Source of the DNA: Actinomycetes bacterium
Lineage (GTDB): Bacteria > Actinomycetota > CALGFH01
Direction: 5' to 3'
DNA: 10,671 nt
Assembly (NCBI GenBank): GCA_030152105.1
Contig: JASLIH010000258.1
Span: 1 to 10,671, forward strand
Position 1 is the first letter of the stretch, and the number at the start of each line of letters is the position of its first letter. The notes under the pieces were generated by a model. The model had not been told where the DNA came from, searched no databases, and worked only from the letters and a program-made list of their open reading frames with translations. Shown here piece by piece: positions 6,491 to 10,671 of this stretch. The position numbers were made by a program, and so were the translations under genes.

Positions 6491-7603
6491 ATGATCCCGC
6501 AGCGCAAGGGCCTGGCCTCCCGGCAGGCCCACGTCGACCTGCCGGAGGGCACCGTCGAGGAGGAGCACGGCCGCCAGGCGTTCACCGGCCGGGCCTCGCA
6601 CCTGTACCGCACCGCCCCGCCCACGGCCTGGGTCAAGGTCGAGGGGCCGCTGCACCCGTGGGCCTTTGACTGGAACCAGCTCGCCCCGCCAGATCAGACC
6701 GATCCCGAGGGTGACCCGCTGGTGGTGCTGTCCAACCGGGACCTGACCGTGCTGGTGTCGCGCCGCTCGCAGCCGATGCCGTTCTTCGTCCGCGACGCCG
6801 ACGGCGACGTCGTCTACTTCGTCCACCGCGGGGAGGGGCTGCTGGAGACCGACTACGGCCCCCTCCAGTTCCGGCCCGGCGACTACCTGGTCGTGCCCAA
6901 GGGCACCACCCACCGGGTCGTCCCCTCCACCGACGACAACTTCTTCCTGCTGATCTCCGGGGACGAGTTCGTCCTGCCCGACAAGGGGCTGCTCGGCCAC
7001 CACGCCCTGTTCGACCCCGGGGTCCTGGAGACGCCCGAGCCCGACCCCCACGACGAGCGGGGGGAGTTCCGGGTCCGGGTCCGGCGCCGGGGCGAGGTGA
7101 CCACCTTCACCTTCCCCCACCACCCGCTGAACGTGGTCGGCTGGCAGGGCGACCTGGCGCCGTACCGCCTGAACGTGGCCGACTTCCGGCCGGTGGTCAG
7201 CCCCCGCTACCACCTGCCGCCGAGCGTCCACACCACCTTCCGGTGCCGCGGCTTCGACATCGCCACCTTCGCGCCGCGCCCGTTCGAGACCGAGCCGGGG
7301 GCGCTGCGGGTGCCCTTCTACCACTCCAACATCGACAACGACGAGCTGCTCTTCTACCACGACGGCGACTTCTTCAGCCGCAAGGGGATCGACCGCGGCA
7401 TGGCCACCCTGCACCCGGCGGGTGTCCACCACGGCCCCCAGCCGGGCGCGGCCGAGGGCGCGGCCGCCAAGGTCATGACCGACGAGGTCGCGGTCATGAT
7501 CGAGTGCCTGGAGCCGCTGACCGTCAGCCCCGAGGCCGAGAAGGCCTCGATCGCCGCCTACGCCACCTCCTGGGCCCGGGGCCTCGGCCTGCTCGACGAG
7601 TGA
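6491..7603 (+). CDS. Homogentisate 1,2-dioxygenase-like cupin (HmgA family)
   Basis: A member of the Fe(II) homogentisate dioxygenase family, which opens the aromatic ring of homogentisate during tyrosine/phenylalanine breakdown. The product has 370 residues, shorter than human or Pseudomonas enzymes (~440) but usual for the compact bacterial branch. The N-terminus matches the family (short basic start, then HLYRTAPPTAWVKVEG). A cupin strand FRPGDYLVVPKGTTHR is at 127-142. Fe-ligand candidates are His278 (FYHSN), Glu285 (DNDELLFYHDG) and His314 (HPAGVHHGP). The His278-His314 spacing of 36 equals that of human His335-His371, but the acidic ligand falls one residue later (Asp284 holds the equivalent place). 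No 4-hydroxyphenylpyruvate dioxygenase or fumarylacetoacetase gene is in the window, so the substrate is not confirmed by context. The stop overlaps the M50 gene as GTGA. Confidence 0.85.
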   Translation: MIPQRKGLASRQAHVDLPEGTVEEEHGRQAFTGRASHLYRTAPPTAWVKVEGPLHPWAFDWNQLAPPDQTDPEGDPLVVLSNRDLTVLVSRRSQPMPFFVRDADGDVVYFVHRGEGLLETDYGPLQFRPGDYLVVPKGTTHRVVPSTDDNFFLLISGDEFVLPDKGLLGHHALFDPGVLETPEPDPHDERGEFRVRVRRRGEVTTFTFPHHPLNVVGWQGDLAPYRLNVADFRPVVSPRYHLPPSVHTTFRCRGFDIATFAPRPFETEPGALRVPFYHSNIDNDELLFYHDGDFFSRKGIDRGMATLHPAGVHHGPQPGAAEGAAAKVMTDEVAVMIECLEPLTVSPEAEKASIAAYATSWARGLGLLDE

Positions 7604-8349
7604 CCCGGGGCGTGCCCCGGCGGGTCGGGGCCGGGATCGGGCTGGGGCAGGTGCTCGGCATCCCGGTGCGCCTCGACCTGTCGTGGTTCGCCGGGCTGGC
7701 CGTGGTCGTGGCCCTGAGCCGGGAGCTGTGGGCGCCGGCGGCCACCGGGGTGGCGGCGGTGCTGTGGTCGGGGCTGTTCGCGGTCGCGTTCTTCGGCTGC
7801 GTCCTGGCCCACGAGCTGGCCCACGCCGTGGTGGCCAGGGCCGTCGGGGTGCCGACGACCGAGATCCGGCTGTTCGTGTTCGGCGGGGTGGCCCGGATCG
7901 CCGGGGAGCCGGCCGACCCCGGCGACGAGGCCCTGGTGGCCATGGCCGGCCCGCTGGCCTCGGTGACCCTGGCCGGCCTGCTCGACCTGGCCAGCTGGCG
8001 GGTCGCCGGCCCGCCCGGGGACCTGCTGGCCTGGCTGTTCGTCGGCAACCTGGTGGTGGCCGGCTTCAACCTGCTGCCCGGGTTCCCCCTGGACGGCGGC
8101 CGGGTGGCCCGGGCGCTGGTCTGGTGGCTCACCGGCCGGCGCCTGCTCGCGACCAGGGTCACCGCCGCCGCCGGCCGCGTCCTGGCCGCCGTCCTCGTCC
8201 TCGGCGGCGCCGGGGCCAGCCTGTGGCAGCAGACGGCCCGCTGGCTGCCCCAGGTCGTCCTCGGCCTGTTCCTGTGGCAGGCCGCCACCCAGGGCGAACG
8301 CTCCGCCGTGCGGCAGGAGCTGCTCGCCGGGCGGGCCGAGCGCGGGTAG
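7600..8349 (+). CDS. M50-family site-2 protease (intramembrane metalloprotease)
   Basis: Intramembrane zinc protease of the SpoIVFB/site-2 type, expected to cleave membrane-bound regulators such as anti-sigma factors. The product has 249 residues. A hydrophobic first segment (LDLSWFAGLAVVVALS, about 26-41) precedes a second (about 50-70) that carries the zinc motif HELAH at 71-75. Further hydrophobic segments surround AMAGPLASVTLAGLLDLA and FVGNLVVAGFNLLPGF. The second signature NLLPGFPLDGGR (157-168) supplies the third zinc ligand Asp165. IRLFVFGGVARI is the conserved strand after the second helix. There are no C-terminal CBS or PDZ domains, so this is the minimal form. The GTG start overlaps the previous stop by 4 bases; an in-frame GTG at 7612 is possible. 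The TAG stop is part of the presumed ttuB promoter. The substrate is unknown. Confidence 0.92.
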   Translation: MTRGVPRRVGAGIGLGQVLGIPVRLDLSWFAGLAVVVALSRELWAPAATGVAAVLWSGLFAVAFFGCVLAHELAHAVVARAVGVPTTEIRLFVFGGVARIAGEPADPGDEALVAMAGPLASVTLAGLLDLASWRVAGPPGDLLAWLFVGNLVVAGFNLLPGFPLDGGRVARALVWWLTGRRLLATRVTAAAGRVLAAVLVLGGAGASLWQQTARWLPQVVLGLFLWQAATQGERSAVRQELLAGRAERG

Positions 8350-8352
8350 CCT
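8347..8352 (+). promoter_or_regulatory. -10-like box for leaderless ttuB transcription
   Basis: TAGCCT lies 6 bases before the ATG at 8359, with no Shine-Dalgarno between them. Its first three bases are the stop codon of the upstream protease gene. No good -35 is visible. Confidence 0.45.
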
Positions 8353-8358
8353 TTGCCC

Positions 8359-8613
8359 ATGCTTGTCACCGCCCGCCTCAGACCGCCCGACCGCGTCGTC
8401 GAGGTGGCCGACGTGCGCCGGGTCGCCGACCTGCTGGCCCGCCTCGAGGTCCTCCCCGGGGCGGTCCTCGTGATCCGCGACGGCGCCCTGCTGACCAGCC
8501 AGGACGAGCTCCGCGACGGTGACAAGGTCGAGGTCCGGTTCGCCATCAGCGGGGGATCCGGGGGGCTCATGGAGCCGAAGGCGGTAGCCCCCCGGTGGAT
8601 CGGGGGGAGCTGA
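8359..8613 (+). CDS. ttuB: TtuB-like ubiquitin-fold sulfur carrier with an 18-residue tail after its diglycine
   Basis: Beta-grasp protein of the ThiS/MoaD/TtuB group. Such carriers are activated as C-terminal thiocarboxylates and donate sulfur; TtuB serves TtuA in 2-thiolation of tRNA position 54. The product has 84 residues. Residues 1-66 match TtuB in size and pattern: a basic N-terminal strand, helix VADLLARLEV at 22-31, VLVIRDGALLTSQDELRDGDKVEV at about 37-59, ending in the TtuB-like AISGG at 62-66. Translation does not stop there; it continues with SGGLMEPKAVAPRWIGGS, which itself ends in Gly-Gly-Ser. A blocked diglycine cannot be adenylated, so removal of the tail is predicted. ATG 8359 was preferred to the TTG at 8353 because of the -10 box. 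The adjacent ttuA supports the functional call strongly; the E1-like activating enzyme is not in the window. Confidence 0.85.
   Translation: MLVTARLRPPDRVVEVADVRRVADLLARLEVLPGAVLVIRDGALLTSQDELRDGDKVEVRFAISGGSGGLMEPKAVAPRWIGGS
8558..8595 (+). repeat. Strong G/C hairpin inside the ttuB tail, just before the ttuA Shine-Dalgarno
   Basis: Inverted repeat arms CCGGGGGGCT (8558-8567) and AGCCCCCCGG (8586-8595) pair over 10 bp. The 18-base loop contains a second small hairpin, GCC-GAA-GGC (8574-8582). The stem begins at the codon right after the TtuB diglycine. No U-run follows, so it is not a standard intrinsic terminator. Confidence 0.7.
8604..8609 (+). promoter_or_regulatory. Shine-Dalgarno sequence of ttuA
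   Basis: GGGGAG at the 3' end of ttuB lies 7 bases before the ATG at 8617. It makes the last ttuB codons also the ribosome-binding site of ttuA. Confidence 0.6.
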
Positions 8614-8616
8614 CCG

Positions 8617-9570
8617 ATGGCGATGCGCTGCAAGCGCTGCCGCGGGGCCGTCGTCATGGAGGTCCGGCGGCACAACGCCGCCTTCTGCCGCGACTGCTTC
8701 CTCCACTACGTCGGCCAGCAGGTCACCCGGGCCATCGCCAAGTACCGGATGGTCGGCCACACCGACCGGGTGCTGGTCGCGGTCTCGGGCGGCAAGGACT
8801 CCCTGGCCCTCTGGGACCTGCTGCTGGAGCTCGGCTACCAGGCCGACGGCCTCTACCTGAGCCTGGGCATCGGCGCCTACTCCGAGCGCTCCAAGGCCGT
8901 CTGCCAGGAGTTCGCGGCCGAGCGGGGCGCCGCCCTCCTGGTCCACGACCTGGCCGGTGAGCACGGCTACACGATCCCGGAGGCGGCCGGCAAGGGCGGC
9001 CGCTCCTCCTGCGGGGTGTGCGGGCTGTCCAAGCGCTACGTGTTCAACCGGGCCGCCCTCGACGGCGGCTACGACGTGGTCTGCACCGGCCACAACCTCG
9101 ACGACGAGGCCGCCGTCCTGTTCGGCAACACCCTGCGCTGGGACACCGCGGCCATGGCCCGCCAGTTCCCGGTCCTGGAGGCGACCCGCCCCGGCCTGGT
9201 CAAGAAGGTCAAGCCGCTGTACCGGGTGGCCGAGCGCGAGACCGCCGCCTACTGCGTGCTCAAGGGCATCGACTACGTGGTCGAGGAGTGCCCCCTGGTC
9301 GCCGGGAACACCCAGATGCGGCACAAGGAGACCCTCAACCAGATGGAGGAGGCGGCCCCCGGCACCAAGCACAACTTCCTGTTCGGCTACCTGGACCGGG
9401 CCGCCGCCCTGCTCAAGGTGGCCGACGACGCCGACCTGACCGAGTGCGCCCGCTGCGGCATGACCACCCAGGCCCCCGAGGACCCGGCCACCGAGGCGAT
9501 CTGCGCCTTCTGCCGCTCCAAGGCCCGCCTGGTCAAGCCCCTCCCCGTCGTCGAGGTCAGCGCCGGGTGA
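8617..9570 (+). CDS. ttuA: TtuA-like tRNA 2-thiolation enzyme (PP-loop ATPase, Fe-S)
   Basis: TtuA/Ncs6-type enzyme that adenylates and thiolates a tRNA uridine; in Thermus, TtuA makes 2-thioribothymidine at position 54 of the T loop using TtuB thiocarboxylate. The product has 317 residues, near-identical in layout to TtuA. An N-terminal zinc finger has Cys5, Cys8, Cys24 and Cys27. The PP-loop SGGKDS is at 57-62. The Fe-S ligands Cys132 and Cys135 (SCGVCG) and Cys225 (EECPLVAG) match the three-cysteine [4Fe-4S] set of TtuA. TGHNLDDEA is at 157-165. A C-terminal zinc finger has Cys277, Cys280, Cys296 and Cys299. Directly following ttuB by 3 bases, it is almost certainly co-expressed with it. 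An Ncs6-like anticodon thiolase is the alternative, but the ttuB and trmI neighbours favour T-loop modification. Confidence 0.93.
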   Translation: MAMRCKRCRGAVVMEVRRHNAAFCRDCFLHYVGQQVTRAIAKYRMVGHTDRVLVAVSGGKDSLALWDLLLELGYQADGLYLSLGIGAYSERSKAVCQEFAAERGAALLVHDLAGEHGYTIPEAAGKGGRSSCGVCGLSKRYVFNRAALDGGYDVVCTGHNLDDEAAVLFGNTLRWDTAAMARQFPVLEATRPGLVKKVKPLYRVAERETAAYCVLKGIDYVVEECPLVAGNTQMRHKETLNQMEEAAPGTKHNFLFGYLDRAAALLKVADDADLTECARCGMTTQAPEDPATEAICAFCRSKARLVKPLPVVEVSAG

Positions 9571-10421
9571 AGCCAACGGAGGGGTCCGGGGAACCCCAAG
9601 GGGGTGCCCCGGTCAAACCAGTGGAGGCGGGGGAGCGGGTGCTGCTCCAGGACGTCAAGGGGCGCCGCTACCTGATCACCCTGGAGCGGGGGGCGACCTT
9701 CCACACCCACAAGGGCCGCCTGGCCCACGACGAGCTGATCGGGTCGGCCGAGGGCACCGTGGCCCGCACCGACCTCGGCCAGAAGCTGCTCGTGCTGCGG
9801 CCCACCCTGGCCGACTGGGTGGTCAAGATGCCCCGCGGCGCCCAGGTCATCTACCCCAAGGTGCTGGCCCTGATGGTGATGGCGGCCGACGTCCAGCCGG
9901 GCCTGACCGTGGCCGAGGCCGGTGCCGGCTCCGGGGCCCTGTCCATCGCCCTGCTCCAGGCGCTCGCCCCCGGCGGGCGGCTGCACTCCTTCGAGCGCCG
10001 CCCCGACTTCGCCGAGCAGGCCCGGCGCAACGTCGAGCGCTGGTTCGGCAAGCCCCCCGACGGCTTCGAGCTCCACGAGGGCGACGTCGTCGAAGGCATC
10101 GGCGACCTCGGCCCCCTGGACCGGGTCCTGCTCGACCTGCTGGAGCCGTGGCTGGTCGTGCCCGGCGCCGCCGCCGCCCTGCACCCGGGCGGGACGCTGG
10201 TCTGCTTCGTGGCCACCGTGCCCCAGGTCATGCGGCTGGTCGAGGCCCTGGAGAGCTCGGGAGGCTTCGGGCTGGTGGAGACCTCGGAGGCCATCTTCCG
10301 CCCCTGGCACGTCGACGGCCTGGCCGTCCGGCCCGAGCACCGCATGATCGGCCACACCGGCTTCCTGGTCTCGGCCCGCCGGGTCGACGGCCCCTGGCCG
10401 GCCCCCGGCCGCGTCTCCTGA
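9567..10421 (+). CDS. trmI: tRNA (adenine-58-N1)-methyltransferase TrmI
   Basis: S-adenosylmethionine-dependent methylation of A58 in the tRNA T loop, normally as a homotetramer. The 284-residue product resembles Mycobacterium tuberculosis Rv2118c throughout: the N-terminal beta domain GERVLLQDVKGRRYLITLERGATFHTHKGRLAHDELIG, then PRGAQVIYPKV, the SAM-binding loop EAGAGSGAL at 117-125, FERRPDFAEQARRNVERWFG, the catalytic-type Asp190 in LLDLLEPW, FVATVPQVMRLVEAL, and a terminal RPEHRMIGHTGFLVSARR. The GTG at 9567 overlaps the ttuA stop (GTGA) and adds about 20 Pro/Gly-rich residues before GERV. An in-frame GTG at 9621 would begin close to the usual N-terminus and leave a 50-base spacer with a strong hairpin. 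Neither start has an ideal Shine-Dalgarno. Function is secure; start is uncertain. Confidence 0.95.
   Translation: MKPTEGSGEPQGGAPVKPVEAGERVLLQDVKGRRYLITLERGATFHTHKGRLAHDELIGSAEGTVARTDLGQKLLVLRPTLADWVVKMPRGAQVIYPKVLALMVMAADVQPGLTVAEAGAGSGALSIALLQALAPGGRLHSFERRPDFAEQARRNVERWFGKPPDGFELHEGDVVEGIGDLGPLDRVLLDLLEPWLVVPGAAAALHPGGTLVCFVATVPQVMRLVEALESSGGFGLVETSEAIFRPWHVDGLAVRPEHRMIGHTGFLVSARRVDGPWPAPGRVS
9586..9612 (+). repeat. Stable hairpin at the ttuA-trmI junction
   Basis: CCGGGG (9586-9591) pairs with CCCCGG (9607-9612). Inside it, ACCCC (9593-9597) pairs with GGGGT (9601-9605), with one A-G mismatch between the two helices and an AAG triloop. It lies between the two possible trmI starts. No U-run follows. 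Confidence 0.7.
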
Positions 10422-10423
10422 CC

Positions 10424-10449
10424 GTTTGCGGCCGGGGATCGGTGGGCAG
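10424..10449 (+). promoter_or_regulatory. Candidate SigB/SigF-type promoter of csbD
   Basis: GTTT (10424-10427), a 16-base spacer and GGGCAG (10444-10449) resemble the GTTT / GGGTAT pattern of general-stress sigma factors. The -10 matches 4 of 6. The location, 3 bases after the trmI stop and 23 bases before csbD, fits, but the match is imperfect. Confidence 0.3.
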
Positions 10450-10458
10450 CCAGGCGGT

Positions 10459-10466
10459 GGAGGTGA
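10459..10466 (+). promoter_or_regulatory. Shine-Dalgarno sequence deciding the csbD start
   Basis: GGAGGTGA is an extended perfect anti-SD match, 6 bases before the GTG at 10473. It rules in the GTG and explains the nearby out-of-frame ATG at 10466 as incidental. Confidence 0.8.
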
Positions 10467-10472
10467 TGCCCA

Positions 10473-10649
10473 GTGGCAACCGACGACAAGCTTCGCAACC
10501 AGGGCGAGGAGCTGAAGGGCAAGACCAAGGAGACCATCGGCCGGGCCACCGACGACGAGGAGCTGGAGGCGGCCGGCCGGGCCGACCAGGCCAAGGCCAA
10601 TCTCCCGCAGGCCGGCGAGAAGGCGAAGGACGTCATCAAGGACGCCTGA
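10473..10649 (+). CDS. CsbD-family small stress protein
   Basis: A 58-residue, highly charged, probably helical cytosolic protein of the CsbD family (named for a sigma-B-controlled Bacillus gene; molecular role unknown). It follows the actinobacterial form closely: DKLRNQGEELKGKTKETIG at 5-23, ATDDEELEAAGRADQAKANL at 25-44, and QAGEKAKDVIKDA to the end. It contains no Cys or Trp and no signal peptide. The gene lies 51 bases after trmI with its own strong Shine-Dalgarno and a possible stress promoter, so it may be expressed separately from the tRNA-modification genes. After its TGA only 22 bases remain, with no feature I can identify. Confidence 0.92.
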   Translation: MATDDKLRNQGEELKGKTKETIGRATDDEELEAAGRADQAKANLPQAGEKAKDVIKDA

Positions 10650-10671
10650 GCCCCTGCCGATCACTGACCGG

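Noticed and set aside
5242..6636. 464-codon open frame on the minus strand opposite ycaQ
   Set aside because: Same shadow effect; the plus-strand product has the full YcaQ motif set.
8353..8358. TTG start for ttuB at 8353
   Set aside because: It adds only two residues, lacks a Shine-Dalgarno, and would lie upstream of the predicted transcription start.
8558..8595. Hairpin as a ttuB terminator
   Set aside because: No U-run, and ttuA translation must begin directly after it; regulation or a structural role is more plausible.
7558..9576. 672-codon open frame on the minus strand across the M50, ttuB and ttuA genes
   Set aside because: Antisense shadow with repetitive Gly/Gln/Ala composition; the opposite strand carries three clear families.
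10466..10468. ATG 7 bases before the csbD GTG
   Set aside because: It is out of frame with the CsbD motifs and overlaps the Shine-Dalgarno.
1..10671. Search for CRISPR arrays, insertion-sequence ends, direct repeats, toxin-antitoxin pairs and phage genes
   Set aside because: None seen; composition is uniform and all genes except the tRNA-like element belong to ordinary families.

Overview
This window looks like chromosomal core DNA from a very GC-rich, probably deep-branching actinobacterium. G or C fills almost every third codon position, GTG starts and 4-base GTGA stop/start overlaps are common, and the zwf-opcA-pgl order is characteristic of Actinomycetota. I see no insertion sequence, phage gene, CRISPR array or rRNA. 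Coding density is about 95% and no gene-free stretch exceeds 155 bases.

Layout. (1) Bases 1-3977, plus strand: the 3' half of zwf (glucose-6-phosphate dehydrogenase), opcA (its assembly factor), pgl (6-phosphogluconolactonase) and a citrate synthase gene 21 bases further on. This is the oxidative pentose-phosphate entry followed by the TCA entry enzyme. (2) Bases 3969-4130: a convergent intergenic gap holding a minus-strand tRNA-like element. Its acceptor stem and T arm are perfect, but its D and anticodon arms are abnormal, and it overlaps the citrate synthase stop codon. (3) Bases 4131-5174, minus strand: an acetylpolyamine amidohydrolase / histone-deacetylase-family enzyme. (4) Bases 5257-10421, plus strand: a compact run of six genes. 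These are a YcaQ/AlkX-type DNA glycosylase, a homogentisate 1,2-dioxygenase-like cupin, an M50 site-2 protease, a TtuB-like sulfur carrier, a TtuA-like tRNA 2-thiolase and TrmI (tRNA m1A58 methyltransferase). (5) Bases 10473-10649: a small CsbD-family stress gene.

The most notable unit is ttuB-ttuA-trmI, which can be read as a tRNA T-loop modification module. TtuB/TtuA would thiolate position 54 and TrmI would methylate A58. In Thermus thermophilus these two modifications cooperate to stabilise tRNA at high temperature, so the cluster hints at a thermophilic or thermotolerant host. The TtuB-like carrier has an 18-residue tail after its diglycine, so its active end would have to be exposed by proteolysis. 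Strong G-rich hairpins lie on both sides of ttuA.

Three genes (the deacetylase, ycaQ and ttuB) have a TAGNNT hexamer 6-8 bases before an ATG and no clear Shine-Dalgarno sequence, which suggests leaderless transcripts. Several others (opcA, citrate synthase, the HmgA-like gene, ttuA, csbD) have good Shine-Dalgarno sites, while pgl, the M50 gene and trmI start by GTGA overlap with the gene before.
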